Below are positions 45,631 through 55,080 of a stretch of 64,000 bases of DNA, piece after piece. The number at the start of each line of letters is the position of its first letter. The stretch's first letter is position 1. The stretch is taken from assembly GCF_013282725.1 (NCBI RefSeq), contig NZ_CP054043.1, positions 3,472,001-3,536,000 of the forward strand. The letters run 5' to 3'. The position numbers and the translations under genes were made by a program. This stretch comes from Yersinia mollaretii ATCC 43969 (GTDB lineage Bacteria; Pseudomonadota; Gammaproteobacteria; Enterobacterales; Enterobacteriaceae). The notes beneath the pieces were generated by a model. It was given only the letters and a program-made list of their open reading frames with translations, was not told the DNA's origin and ran no database searches.

Positions 45631-47186
45631 GAGATTTTTCCTTTTTGAAATTTGATCCCTAGCCGTTTAGCCAGACGATGGAGGTTGCCGGTATCCAGAT
45701 TGAGCGCCCGCGCACAGGCCGACCAATTTTGGCCATTCGCTTCCAGTGTTTTGCTGATCAATTGCCGCTGAAAATCGCGGGTGGCTGAGGAGAGATCGAT
45801 GGCCGTCAAATCCTGTTCATCACTTAACGTCATCAGGGTAACAGGCCGCGTCACGGTAGCGGAAATGTTAAATAAGTCAGCCCGGAGGGAATAAGATTCA
45901 GCCCCCTGCTGTGAGGCGCGGGCCAATACGGCGGCGCGATAAATGGCATGTTCCAGTTCTCGGACATTGCCCGGCCAACTGTAACTCTCCAGCATACCCA
46001 GTGTTTCGGCGGGTATTCCCAGTTGATTCAGCCCCAGTTTTTTTCGGATGCGCTCGACAAAAAAGCCCGCCAGCAGGACGACATCCCCTTTTCTCTCCCG
46101 CAATGGCGGAACATGGAGCGGAAACACGCTGAGCCGATGAAAGAGGTCAACACGAAACTGCCCTGCTATCACTGCCTGTTTCAGATCGCAATTGGTCGCC
46201 GCAATGATCCGCACATTAACTCGCTTGGAGCTGTCATCACCCACGCGTTGCAGATCACCATATTGGATCACCCGCAGTAATTTGGCCTGAAGCACCAGTG
46301 ACAGCTCACCAATCTCATCCAGAAACAGTGTGCCGTGATCCGCAATTTCAAATTTACCGGTGCGGTCATGGATGGCCCCAGTAAAAGCGCCCTTCACATG
46401 ACCAAACAGTTCACTCTCAGCCACATTTTCAGGTAAAGCGGCACAGTTTAAATAGATCAGTGGTTTGGCCGACCTTGGCGATAAGTGGTGAATGGCTTTG
46501 GCGACCAACTCCTTACCCACACCCGTCTCACCCGTAATCAGCACATTCAGCTCTGAACCCGCCACCACACCGATCTCATGCTTCAGTTGCGCTATCAATG
46601 GCGAGAGGCCAATCATTTCGTCTTCCGCGTGTGGCATCGGCGGTTTTGGGCTGTTGAGTGCAGACTCCGTCGGTAAAGCCTGCTTCTCTAATGCATCCAC
46701 CAACAGCGCATTATTGAGTGCCGAGGAGGCCAATGCACCAATCAATTTCAGTTCTTCATCGCTAAAGCCATCAAATTGCTGCGGATTCATGCTGTCGAAA
46801 GTCAGTGCGCCAATCAGCTCCTGATCCGCAAACAGCGGCAGCCCAATGCAAGCATGGACTTTCAACTCATCGTGACCGGGGATCAGACCATCATAGGGAT
46901 CAGGTAGATGGCTGTCGGTGGGAAAGCGCACCACATTTCCCGCGCGGGCAATGGCTTCAAGTCGGGGGTGAGATGAGAGCGAAAAACGCCGACCCAGCAC
47001 ATCCGGCGATAAACCATCAATCGCCAAGGGGCGAAATAACTGCTGTTCATAGCGCAGCAGCGCTGAGGCGTCACACTGCAATAATTGCCGCAGACTGCTA
47101 ATCAGCGTCTGAAAACGATCCTGCCCGGATAGGCCGCTCTGAAGCTCAATGGCGATTTGTGCCAGAGACTGGATGGATAAGCTCAT
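45627..47186 (-). CDS. norR: Nitric oxide-responsive sigma-54 activator
   Basis: 519 aa. The N-terminal GAF domain (about 20-170) holds the iron NO sensor in E. coli. The central AAA+ domain has Walker A GETGVGKE, the sigma-54 contact loop GAFTGA, and Walker [12 protein letters not shown]. The C-terminal Fis-type helix-turn-helix is [24 protein letters not shown] (in E. coli TGNL-like form). Divergent from norVW with three NorR boxes between them. Confidence 0.95.
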   Translation of the reverse strand: MSLSIQSLAQIAIELQSGLSGQDRFQTLISSLRQLLQCDASALLRYEQQLFRPLAIDGLSPDVLGRRFSLSSHPRLEAIARAGNVVRFPTDSHLPDPYDGLIPGHDELKVHACIGLPLFADQELIGALTFDSMNPQQFDGFSDEELKLIGALASSALNNALLVDALEKQALPTESALNSPKPPMPHAEDEMIGLSPLIAQLKHEIGVVAGSELNVLITGETGVGKELVAKAIHHLSPRSAKPLIYLNCAALPENVAESELFGHVKGAFTGAIHDRTGKFEIADHGTLFLDEIGELSLVLQAKLLRVIQYGDLQRVGDDSSKRVNVRIIAATNCDLKQAVIAGQFRVDLFHRLSVFPLHVPPLRERKGDVVLLAGFFVERIRKKLGLNQLGIPAETLGMLESYSWPGNVRELEHAIYRAAVLARASQQGAESYSLRADLFNISATVTRPVTLMTLSDEQDLTAIDLSSATRDFQRQLISKTLEANGQNWSACARALNLDTGNLHRLAKRLGIKFQKGKIS

Positions 47187-47191
47187 GGTGT

Positions 47192-47202
47192 GTCATTCCG
47201 AC
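47192..47202. promoter_or_regulatory. NorR box 1
   Basis: GTCATTCCGAC, fits GT-N7-AC; adjacent to the norR start. Confidence 0.8.
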
Positions 47203-47211
47203 AGAGTGTTA

Positions 47212-47222
47212 GTCGATATGAC
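47212..47222. promoter_or_regulatory. NorR box 2
   Basis: GTCGATATGAC, fits GT-N7-AC; exactly 20 bp from box 1. Confidence 0.8.
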
Positions 47223-47236
47223 AATACAGAGCTTGT

Positions 47237-47247
47237 GTCATAATGAC
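47237..47247. promoter_or_regulatory. NorR box 3
   Basis: GTCATAATGAC, a perfect inverted GTCAT/ATGAC site; 25 bp from box 2. Confidence 0.85.
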
Positions 47248-47289
47248 TAATGTTAATTTTTTACTCAGTAAAATCAGTGTGATATGAGT

Positions 47290-47305
47290 TGGCATAGCCT
47301 TTGCA
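47290..47305 (+). promoter_or_regulatory. Sigma-54 promoter of norVW
   Basis: TGGCATAGCCTTTGCA, matching the -24/-12 consensus TGGCAC-N5-TTGCA. It lies 43 bp downstream of the last NorR box and 45 bp before norV. Confidence 0.85.
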
Positions 47306-47349
47306 TTCTAAGGTGAGGGAAATCATTCACTTTGAGTAAGGTACAGTTC

Positions 47350-48807
47350 ATGGCAATTCAGGTTAAAAATAATATCAAATGGGTTGGGCAACGTGATTGG
47401 GAAGTTCGCGATTTTCATGGCACTGAATACAAAACTCTAAAGGGTACCAGCTACAACAGCTATTTGATCCGCGAAGGAAAAAACGTGCTGATTGATACTG
47501 TCGATCAGAAATTCGGGCGAGATTTTGTCGCCAATTTAGAGCGGGAAATCGACCTGAATGCGCTCGATTACATCATTATTAATCATGCGGAAGAGGACCA
47601 TGCCGGTGCATTAACCGAGTTGATGGCCCGCATCCCCCAGACGCCCATCTACTGCACCACCAATGCAATCGACTCGATTAATGGCCATCACCACCACCCT
47701 GAGTGGAATTTCATTACCGTCAAAACCGGCGACACCTTGGATATCGGCAATGGCAAGCAACTGATTTTTGTTGAGACGCCGATGTTGCACTGGCCAGACA
47801 GCATGATGACCTACATCACAGGTGATGCAGTACTGTTCAGTAATGATGCTTTTGGTCAGCACTATTGCGATGAGCATTTGTTCAATGATGAAGTTGACCA
47901 GACCGAGCTTTATGAGCAGTGCGCCCGCTACTATGCCAATATTTTGACACCGTTTAGCCGACTGGTGACGCCCAAAATCAATGAAATTCTGGGGTTCAAT
48001 CTGCCCGTGTCAATGATTGCCACCTCTCATGGCGTGGTTTGGCGTGATAATCCGACCCAAATCGTGGCGAAGTATCTCGAATGGGCGGCCGATTATCAGG
48101 AAGATCGCATCACGATTTTCTATGACACCATGTCAAACAATACCCGAATGATGGCCGATGCCATTGCTCAGGGCATCCACGAAACCGACCCCGGCGTGGC
48201 GGTTAAAATCTACAATATTGCTCGCCACGATAAGAATGAAATTCTGACGCAAGTGTTTCGGGCAAAAGGCGTGTTGGTCGGCTCCTCCACCATGAATAAT
48301 GTGATGATGCCAAAAATTGCAGGCATGTTGGAAGAGCTGGCAGGGCTGCGTTTTCGCAATAAAAAAGCGGCGGCATTTGGCAGTTTTGGTTGGACTGGCG
48401 GCGCAGTTGACCGCATTCAAACCCGACTGATGGATGCCGGATTTGATATCTCCCTCTCACTAAAAATGAAGTGGCGGCCCGATATCGATGGGTTAGAAGA
48501 GTGCCGCGAGCATGGGCGTAAGATTGCCCGCGAATGGGCACTTCACCCGCTGGTTCCTCTCTCATCCCCTGAGTCCGAAGCCACAGTGATCACGCTACCC
48601 AAAAGTAACGCCGAGAGTAATGGTGCACAAACCGAGGTGGCGGTCTCTATGCAGTCAATGCAGTGCAGCGTTTGTCAGTGGATCTATGATCCCGCACTGG
48701 GCGAGCCGCTGCAAGATGTCGCGCCCGGTACAGGCTGGGAAAATGTCCCTGAATACTTCCTCTGCCCTGAGTGTGGGCTGGGAAAATCTGTGTTCGACCC
48801 ACTGTGA
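47350..48807 (+). CDS. norV: Anaerobic nitric oxide reductase flavorubredoxin
   Basis: Cytoplasmic flavodiiron enzyme reducing NO to N2O; 485 aa. The metallo-beta-lactamase-like domain has the diiron motif HAEEDHAG. The flavodoxin domain includes [19 protein letters not shown]. The C-terminal rubredoxin domain has two cysteine pairs ([10 protein letters not shown] and CPECGLG). ATG 47350 has AAGG 8 nt upstream and matches the family start. norW follows after 11 bp. Confidence 0.95.
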   Translation: MAIQVKNNIKWVGQRDWEVRDFHGTEYKTLKGTSYNSYLIREGKNVLIDTVDQKFGRDFVANLEREIDLNALDYIIINHAEEDHAGALTELMARIPQTPIYCTTNAIDSINGHHHHPEWNFITVKTGDTLDIGNGKQLIFVETPMLHWPDSMMTYITGDAVLFSNDAFGQHYCDEHLFNDEVDQTELYEQCARYYANILTPFSRLVTPKINEILGFNLPVSMIATSHGVVWRDNPTQIVAKYLEWAADYQEDRITIFYDTMSNNTRMMADAIAQGIHETDPGVAVKIYNIARHDKNEILTQVFRAKGVLVGSSTMNNVMMPKIAGMLEELAGLRFRNKKAAAFGSFGWTGGAVDRIQTRLMDAGFDISLSLKMKWRPDIDGLEECREHGRKIAREWALHPLVPLSSPESEATVITLPKSNAESNGAQTEVAVSMQSMQCSVCQWIYDPALGEPLQDVAPGTGWENVPEYFLCPECGLGKSVFDPL

Positions 48808-48818
48808 GCGAGGCGGTT

Positions 48819-49952
48819 ATGAGTGAAAGTATCACTATTATTGGATCAGGATTTGCCGCCCGTCAGGTGGTTAAAAACCTGCGTAAACTCGCGCCTCAAG
48901 TGCCTATCCAGATGATCGCCGCCGACAGTGGCGTGGATTATAACAAACCGGATTTGAGTCACGTGTTCAGTCACCAGCAGAGTGCGGACGATCTGACCCG
49001 TCTGTCAGCCGAACAGTTTGCGGCTGACAATAACCTCACTCTGCTCATTGACACCCCCGTGACCGCCATCGATCGGCAGGCAAAGCAGATTGTGTGCGGC
49101 GATCACACCTTTGGCTATCACCAACTGGTGCTGGCGATGGGGGCGGCCGCCATTGTCCCCACGATACCGGGTCATGAGTTGATATTCACTTTCAACAGCC
49201 AACATGAGTATCGGCAACATCAGGAGAGCTTGCAGCAAGCGCGGCGTATTTTGGTGTTAGGTGGCGGATTGATTGGCGCAGAGTTGGCGATGGACTTACA
49301 ACGCGGCGGCAAGCAGGTAGTTCTGGTGGATAAAGCCCATCACCTGCTCGCCTCCGCCATGCCAGTGGAGATCAGCAGCCGATTGCAGCATCGCCTCAGC
49401 CAAATGGGTATGACTCTGGCGTTTAATCAGGAGTTACTCCGCGTGGAGCAATGCGCCGATGGGCTACGAGTGGTGTTGAGTGGCGGGCAAGTTTACCTCG
49501 TTGATGCGGTGATTGCGGCGATCGGCTTAGCCCCTGAAACCGCCCTCGCTGCTGCTGCGGGCCTTGAGACGCAGCGCGGTATTCGGGTTAATAATCAATT
49601 GCGCACCTCTGATCCCGCGATCTTTGCTCTGGGTGATTGTGCGGAGATTGAGGGGCGGGTTCTGCCCTTCTTGCAGCCCATCTTGGTGGGCGCGATGACA
49701 CTGGCAAAAAATCTGTTGGGCGGCGCGGAGTGCCTGACTCTGCCGCCGATGTTAGTCAAAGTCAAAACACCGGATCTGCCACTCTATTTCGCCGGGGAAG
49801 CTAGCCGTGGTGATCTCCACTGGGCGATCACCCTAACACCACAGGGCATGGTGGCCCGTGGTGTCGATGACGCGCAGCAGTTACGGGCTTTCGTGGTGAC
49901 TGAGGCACAAACGCAGCTCGCGTTTTCGCTGCTACGTGAACTGAGCGCTTAA
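48819..49952 (+). CDS. norW: NADH:flavorubredoxin reductase
   Basis: FAD enzyme passing electrons from NADH to NorV; 377 aa, equal to E. coli. N-terminal FAD loop TIIGSGFAARQ, NADH loop VLGGGLIGAELAMDL, and the second FAD motif IFALGDCAEIEG. ATG 48819 has a GAGGCG site 4-5 nt upstream. Second gene of norVW. Confidence 0.95.
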   Translation: MSESITIIGSGFAARQVVKNLRKLAPQVPIQMIAADSGVDYNKPDLSHVFSHQQSADDLTRLSAEQFAADNNLTLLIDTPVTAIDRQAKQIVCGDHTFGYHQLVLAMGAAAIVPTIPGHELIFTFNSQHEYRQHQESLQQARRILVLGGGLIGAELAMDLQRGGKQVVLVDKAHHLLASAMPVEISSRLQHRLSQMGMTLAFNQELLRVEQCADGLRVVLSGGQVYLVDAVIAAIGLAPETALAAAAGLETQRGIRVNNQLRTSDPAIFALGDCAEIEGRVLPFLQPILVGAMTLAKNLLGGAECLTLPPMLVKVKTPDLPLYFAGEASRGDLHWAITLTPQGMVARGVDDAQQLRAFVVTEAQTQLAFSLLRELSA

Positions 49953-49981
49953 TATCCAACTCATTTACACCGCAGTGAAAC

Positions 49982-51118
49982 TCACAATGCTATCCCTCCG
50001 CCCCCGTCATAGGGGGTTTTTCCTGCAATTTTCATCACTTCTGCACCAAGAGTCACAAAGGGCGCGCGTCGGCTGGCGTAGATAATCCCGCCCGCTTGGG
50101 CGCGTACCGCTTTGACGGTATCGGTGATCGGGTCAATGATTTCGGCCACCACTTCATTCTTGCCTACCCACTCACCCGGTTGACGTAACAGCAGCAGAAT
50201 GCCACTGGCGGGCGCACTGACAATTTCACCCGCCGTAAACGGCAACATCACAATCTCCCGCTGCGGCATGGCAGGCGCTGGCCCCGTAATTGCGCCTCGG
50301 TGCTGCAAATAGTGATAAATGCGTTCGGCATCCGCACTGGCCAGTGCATGGCTCACATCCTGTTGCCCGCGCAATTCGACCGTCACCGCCATGCAGGCGG
50401 GGGCCAGTTGAGTGAGACTCGGGTGCTGCGCCGCCAGCCGATGCCACGGCAAACCGCAAGCTTCATCGAAAGAGCCGCCCCCACTGTCTTGTGACAACAG
50501 CACGGTGTCGATAGCCAAAAACTGTGCCAGTGTCTCCACCTGATCACGCCAAGCGGGATCGGCATACAGATGTAAGATGGCGTGATCGTCACAATGGAGA
50601 TCCAGCACCAGATCAGCATCACAGGCCAACTGCAACAGATGTTGGCGGATGGCGACCACCTCACTCGGGGCTGGCAACTCATGCAGTGCCGCCACCATCG
50701 CGGCGCGGATTTGTTGCCGCAGCCATTTTTCGTCGCCCGGACGCTTTGCCTTATCTGACAGGATGGATGCCAGCCGAGGCTCTGCCAAGCGGGCCAGATC
50801 AGGAAAATCGCGGTTGAAGTTACGGCCACTGACCAGATCGAAACGGCCAATTCCACTGTTCAGCAGCACCTGCGCGATACCTGCCGGGTTTGCCAGCGGC
50901 ACGATAATGATTTCACTCTGAATTTCGCCGCGCCGTTCCGCCTGACTCAGTAATCTTTTAAGATAATGTAAAACCAGCATGCCGGGCAGTTCATCGGCAT
51001 GGAGACCGGCTTGCAGGTAAATTTTTCCGCCAAGACCCGGCTGGCCGAAATGAAAATGGGTTAATTGACGCTGCCCACTGAGGGCATGTTCAGGTAACTT
51101 ATGATGATTGATTTTCAT
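49982..51118 (-). CDS. M14-family succinylglutamate desuccinylase/aspartoacylase-like hydrolase
   Basis: 378-aa zinc amidohydrolase. Zinc ligands HADE (in AGLHADELPG) and LDLHCD, and GRNFNRDFPDL substrate-side residues. The C-terminal beta domain of about 90 residues is typical of aspartoacylase relatives. Probably removes an acyl group from an amino acid derivative. It heads a set with an Lrp/AsnC regulator, an amino-acid importer and DDAH, which suggests an N-acyl (methyl)arginine-type substrate; that is inference. AGGACG ribosome site 5 nt before the ATG. Confidence 0.75.
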   Translation of the reverse strand: MKINHHKLPEHALSGQRQLTHFHFGQPGLGGKIYLQAGLHADELPGMLVLHYLKRLLSQAERRGEIQSEIIIVPLANPAGIAQVLLNSGIGRFDLVSGRNFNRDFPDLARLAEPRLASILSDKAKRPGDEKWLRQQIRAAMVAALHELPAPSEVVAIRQHLLQLACDADLVLDLHCDDHAILHLYADPAWRDQVETLAQFLAIDTVLLSQDSGGGSFDEACGLPWHRLAAQHPSLTQLAPACMAVTVELRGQQDVSHALASADAERIYHYLQHRGAITGPAPAMPQREIVMLPFTAGEIVSAPASGILLLLRQPGEWVGKNEVVAEIIDPITDTVKAVRAQAGGIIYASRRAPFVTLGAEVMKIAGKTPYDGGGGIAL

Positions 51119-51132
51119 TGGACGTCCTATCT

Positions 51133-51588
51133 GTGGAAAAGAAAGCCCGGCTTGACCGAATTGACAAAAAAATCCTTGAAATACTGAGCCAGGATGGCCG
51201 CATCTCTTATCAGAAGCTGTCTGAACAGGTCAATCTGACCGCGCGCCCCTGTCTGGAGCGAGTGAGGCTACTGGAGCGCGCCGGTATTATTCGTGGCTAC
51301 AGCGCTCTTATTGAGCTGCCGGAGCCGGAGCACGCCTTTGTGATTCAGGCACAAATTGCCCTTGCTGATCACGGTCAGTCTCAAGCCGCTTTCGAGCAAG
51401 AGGTGCGCAAAACACCCGAGGTGCTGGATTGCTGGCTGGTCGGCGGCAGCTTTGATTTTCTGCTGCGCATTGGCTGCCGCAACATGGAGCACTACCGCTT
51501 GCTGGCCGATAACTGGCTGACCAGCAAAAAATTTCGGGTCGATAAAATCGTCACCCTGACCGAGTTACAGGTGATCAAGCGATCTTGA
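51133..51588 (+). CDS. Lrp/AsnC-family regulator
   Basis: 151 aa. N-terminal helix-turn-helix (LDRIDKKILEILSQDGRISYQKLSEQVNLTARPCLERV, in pieces) and C-terminal RAM effector domain (VLDCWLVGGSFDFLLRI). The start is unclear: GTG 51133 with a weak GGA site, or TTG 51118, which would overlap the divergent hydrolase start by 1 bp. Likely senses an amino acid and controls the cluster on both sides. Confidence 0.8.
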   Translation: MEKKARLDRIDKKILEILSQDGRISYQKLSEQVNLTARPCLERVRLLERAGIIRGYSALIELPEPEHAFVIQAQIALADHGQSQAAFEQEVRKTPEVLDCWLVGGSFDFLLRIGCRNMEHYRLLADNWLTSKKFRVDKIVTLTELQVIKRS

Positions 51589-51598
51589 CTCTGGCTGT

Positions 51599-52321
51599 TC
51601 AATCGTGGCGGGCAAAGGCGAGCCAGCGCCGTTCTGCCCGCGAAAACAGAAAAATCAACATAAAAGTACAGAGCAGATAGAGCGCGGCGGCCATCAGAAA
51701 TGGGATAAACGGCGAATAGGTCGAGGCATAGAAAGCCCGCGCCACACCGGTGATATCCAGCAAGGTGACGGTGCTGGCTAATGAGGTGGCATGGAGCAGA
51801 AAGACCATCTCGTTATTCAGCGCCGGAATACCACGCCGCAGTGTGGCGGGCAGCACCAGCCGACGAATAATCTGCCCCTGACTCATGCCAAACGCCTCGC
51901 CCGCGACCCACTCCTGACGTGGAAACGTCACCATCATGCCCGCCAGCAGTTCCGCGACATAGGCGCTGGTATTGAGCACCAGAGCTAGCGTGGCGCAGAA
52001 GGTGGCATCGCGGAACAGTAGCCAAAACGGTTGATCGTCCTGCCAGCCTAGCTGCACGATGTCAAATTGCGACAGGCCATAGTAGATCAGCATCAGTTGC
52101 AGATAGAGCGGCGTACTGCGGAAGAAGTAGGTGATGCTGCGGATCAGCCAAGAGAGTGGCCGTGGACCAAATGCCTGCCCGACTGCCATCAACAGCGCCA
52201 GCAACATGCCCGGCACCACTGAGAGTAAAAACAGTTTGGCGGTCATCGCCAAGCCAGTGGTATCAGAGCCGTCGCTGTATAAAAAGGTTGGCGCGGCTTC
52301 CAGCATAGTTTGCAAGTTCAT
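51599..52321 (-). CDS. Polar amino acid ABC permease, HisM-like
   Basis: 240-aa inner-membrane permease with about five hydrophobic segments. The EAA loop is GEAFGMSQGQIIRRLVLPATLRRGIP (in pieces). Its ATG overlaps the stop of the partner permease by one base (TGATG). Last gene of the importer operon. No ATPase gene lies next to it. Confidence 0.88.
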   Translation of the reverse strand: MNLQTMLEAAPTFLYSDGSDTTGLAMTAKLFLLSVVPGMLLALLMAVGQAFGPRPLSWLIRSITYFFRSTPLYLQLMLIYYGLSQFDIVQLGWQDDQPFWLLFRDATFCATLALVLNTSAYVAELLAGMMVTFPRQEWVAGEAFGMSQGQIIRRLVLPATLRRGIPALNNEMVFLLHATSLASTVTLLDITGVARAFYASTYSPFIPFLMAAALYLLCTFMLIFLFSRAERRWLAFARHD

Positions 52322-53013
52322 CAGCGCGCCCTCGCCGCAGTGGAGGTCGATAGCGCATAGCGCCGCGCCAACAGGCTAAAGCCCCAGCTAGAGAGTGCAG
52401 TAATGACCATGTAGATCATCGCCACCAAGAAGTAGAACAAGAACGGTTTTTGTGTCGCGCGCCCTGCCTGCTCTGCCAGCCACACCATATCTTCCAATCC
52501 CAGAATGGAGATCAGTGCTGACGCCTTCATCAATCCCAGCCAGTTATTATTGATGCCCGGAATGGCAAAACTGAGCATCTGCGGCAGCATAATACGGCGG
52601 AACACCTGCGCTGGGCGCATTCCGTAGGCCACCGCCGCCTCTAGCTGGCCGCGATCCACCGTTTGAAATGCCCCCCGGAAGGTTTCGGTGTAATAAGCGC
52701 CGAACACAATACCAATCGCCAACACACCAGAGATAAAGGTGTTGAAGCGCACTGGCCCCAAGCCGAGTAAGCCGAGGAAACCATTCACCAGCATTTCGCC
52801 GCCAAAGAACAGCAGCAGCATAATCACCAGCTCAGGGATACCCCGCACCAGTGTGGTGTAGCCAGTCGATATCCAGCGCAGCCAGCGCGGGCCAAACAGT
52901 TTGATCACCGCATTCATCAGCCCGAGGGTGAGTGCCACCGCTAATGAAAGCAGCATCACACACAGTGATAACCCTGCGCCCTGAGCCAGTAATGGCAAAT
53001 AGTCTATGACCAT
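52321..53013 (-). CDS. Polar amino acid ABC permease, HisQ-like
   Basis: 230 aa, about five hydrophobic segments. The EAA loop is VAYGMRPAQVFRRIMLPQM; YTTLVRGIPELV and GAYYTETFRGAF are typical of the HisQ/ArtQ type. Forms a heterodimer with the HisM-like gene product. Confidence 0.88.
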   Translation of the reverse strand: MVIDYLPLLAQGAGLSLCVMLLSLAVALTLGLMNAVIKLFGPRWLRWISTGYTTLVRGIPELVIMLLLFFGGEMLVNGFLGLLGLGPVRFNTFISGVLAIGIVFGAYYTETFRGAFQTVDRGQLEAAVAYGMRPAQVFRRIMLPQMLSFAIPGINNNWLGLMKASALISILGLEDMVWLAEQAGRATQKPFLFYFLVAMIYMVITALSSWGFSLLARRYALSTSTAARAR

Positions 53014-53044
53014 TATCGGCCTCCCGTCGGGTTTGGCTTGATCA

Positions 53045-53076
53045 GGCGACTCAGGTGACCATCACGCTGAGTCGCC
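53045..53076 (-). terminator. Intercistronic hairpin after the binding protein gene
   Basis: Perfect 10-bp stem GGCGACTCAG/CTGAGTCGCC with a 12-nt loop. It lies between the binding-protein stop and the permease start, without a T-run. Probably sets a higher level for the binding protein. Confidence 0.6.
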
Positions 53077-53103
53077 ATCAACATCTTGGTGGCGGTAAAA
53101 ATC

Positions 53104-53892
53104 CTAGTCGCCGTAAATATCAAAGCTGAAATATTTCTTCTGGATAGCGTCATAGGTACCATCAGCGCGGATAGCTTTAATTGCGCCATTCAGGGCATCG
53201 CGCAGTGCCGGGTTCTCTTTGCCGACGGCAATACCCACGTCAGAGGAGATGGTTTCATCTTGGATAACCGGGCCAGCGAAAGCAAATTTCTGCCCGCGTG
53301 GCGTGTCGATAAAGCTACTGGCGGCCTGAATGTTATCTTGCAGCGACGCATTAATACGACCGGACAGCAGATCCAGATAGACATTATCCTGATTGGCGTA
53401 AGAGACGATTTTCACCCCCTGTCCACTCCAATGTTTTTTCGCGTAGGTTTCATGAATCGATCCGGTCTGCACGCCGACGGTTTTGCCTTTCAGGCTCGCC
53501 ACCTCCGGTAACAGCGGGCTGCCTTTACGCGCAACTAACTGCGCCGCACTGCGATAGTAGCGGTCAGTAAAATCGACCTCTTTTTTGCGCTCATCCGTGA
53601 TGCTGAGTGACGCAATAATGGCATCGAATTTGCGGGCGTTGAGAGCAGCAATCATACTTTCAAAGGGCTGCTTCACGAAGACACATTTGGCGTGCAGATT
53701 GTCACACAGCGCATTGGCGATATCGATATCAAATCCGGTGATCTCACCACTGGGGGAGAGCACGTCAAAAGGAGGATACCCCCCGTCGACACCAAAGCTG
53801 ATGGTCTCAATCGTCTGAGCCGCCACCGGAGCAGAGAGCATCGGTGCAGAAAGTATCAGGCCAGTAAGCAGTGCCGCTAATGTCTTTTTCAT
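53104..53892 (-). CDS. Periplasmic arginine/lysine-type binding protein
   Basis: 262 aa with a signal peptide ending VAA or AQT (about 25 residues). HisJ/ArgT-like ligand fold: FGVDGGYPPFDVLSPSGEITGFDIDIANALC (in pieces), FDAIIASLSITDERKKEVDFTDRYY. The preference is probably for cationic amino acids such as arginine derivatives. First gene of the importer, 61 bp after DDAH. Confidence 0.87.
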   Translation of the reverse strand: MKKTLAALLTGLILSAPMLSAPVAAQTIETISFGVDGGYPPFDVLSPSGEITGFDIDIANALCDNLHAKCVFVKQPFESMIAALNARKFDAIIASLSITDERKKEVDFTDRYYRSAAQLVARKGSPLLPEVASLKGKTVGVQTGSIHETYAKKHWSGQGVKIVSYANQDNVYLDLLSGRINASLQDNIQAASSFIDTPRGQKFAFAGPVIQDETISSDVGIAVGKENPALRDALNGAIKAIRADGTYDAIQKKYFSFDIYGD

Positions 53893-53953
53893 GGTTAAGA
53901 TCCCGGTGTTGGCAAGTGGTGATAAACGGAAAATCCTTAGAAACCGTCACTCA

Positions 53954-54712
53954 TTAGAATCGAAGCGAGAGGCAGGTCAAGCCGCCATCCATTTTTTTAA
54001 ATTCACTGGTATTGAGTTGGATGATGGGCATCCCCAGTTTTTCAATTTGCGCCAAGGTGTCAGGATAACCCTGCGGGGTAATCAGCGTATCATTGATCCA
54101 TAAGGTATTACCGGCGTAGGACTCCGCTTCAGGAATCACAATGGTATCAAACGCGGCAAAGGCCGGATGGTGCTGGTAATCTTCCGTCAGCAGCAAAGTG
54201 TTGCGGCCTACATAGTTAACAATGGATTTCAGGTGCAGTCCGGCACTCACTTCAATGGCGGTCACCTGATAGCCATAGCGCGCTACCGCGCCAGTAAACT
54301 CATCAATGCCCGCCTGATCCGTGCGGGACGTTAGCCCAATGAAGAATTGCTTATCCACCAACAGCACATCGCCACCATCAAGGTGACCGCGCTGGCTCAT
54401 ACGAAACACCGGGCGATCCGTGAAGAGCGGCTCGATGGTGTCCACCTCCCCCTGACGACTCGGCGCACCGGGGTGAGTGATCACCGCCAGTTCTGGCATC
54501 ACCACGGCGGTATCTTCAACAAAGTGCGCATCGGGGTAAGCGGGAGCCGCAGGTAAAATCGTCACTTTCAGCCCCAGTCGCAGCAAGGTATCCACATAAG
54601 CCAAAAACTGCTGACCGGTGGCCGCGATATCCGGTGCGCCCAGTTGGGAAGTGGTCTGGCCGCTACCACAGGTTTCTGCGGGGAGTCTGGCGATGGCTTG
54701 AGTAAAGTGCAT
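53954..54712 (-). CDS. Dimethylarginine dimethylaminohydrolase
   Basis: Hydrolyses Nomega-methylated arginines to citrulline and methylamines; 252 aa (Pseudomonas enzyme 254). FVED at 64-67, catalytic Asp112 in LDGGD, His160 in GLHLKS, and nucleophile Cys247 in GGLTCLS. The acid residue is Asp as in human DDAH rather than Glu as in the Pseudomonas enzyme. Upstream of and cotranscribed in direction with the binding protein and permeases, giving an uptake-plus-hydrolysis unit. Confidence 0.88.
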   Translation of the reverse strand: MHFTQAIARLPAETCGSGQTTSQLGAPDIAATGQQFLAYVDTLLRLGLKVTILPAAPAYPDAHFVEDTAVVMPELAVITHPGAPSRQGEVDTIEPLFTDRPVFRMSQRGHLDGGDVLLVDKQFFIGLTSRTDQAGIDEFTGAVARYGYQVTAIEVSAGLHLKSIVNYVGRNTLLLTEDYQHHPAFAAFDTIVIPEAESYAGNTLWINDTLITPQGYPDTLAQIEKLGMPIIQLNTSEFKKMDGGLTCLSLRF

Positions 54713-54899
54713 AGGCGATTCTCTTGATTGGATGGGAGCAAAGGTGTTGATCTGATTATTAAACAGATAGTGTCACCAATCAGGTTGAATCAGCCCATTG
54801 CCGCTATACATTTACGCTGTATATGACTTTGAGGGCGACCTATTCCGCTGTTGCACATATAATGAGTTAATGAATGATTTAAATCGCGAAGGACGCTAA

Positions 54900-55028
54900 A
54901 TGAAGAGATTACTGGTAGTAATGATTGCGCTGATCCTGTTTGGCTGCGCCAATAGCGGCCATGTCGGGGTCAGCGGCGGGTCGAGCGGGATCTCCAGTAT
55001 CAGCATTGGCACGGGCGTGCGGCGCTAA
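54900..55028 (+). CDS. 42-aa Gly/Ser-rich lipoprotein
   Basis: ATG 54900 preceded by AAGGA at 7 nt, TAA at 55028. Signal peptide with lipobox LFGC (about residues 13-16), so the mature lipoprotein has only 27 residues, mostly Gly, Ser, Ile and Val (SGGSSGISSISIGTG). Too small for most gene callers. No recognised family; the surface or structural role is unknown. Confidence 0.65.
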   Translation: MKRLLVVMIALILFGCANSGHVGVSGGSSGISSISIGTGVRR

Positions 55029-55080
55029 AGAGGAGAACTCCGCCGCCTGTGCTTTGAGTACACGCTATCTGCCTGCGAAC

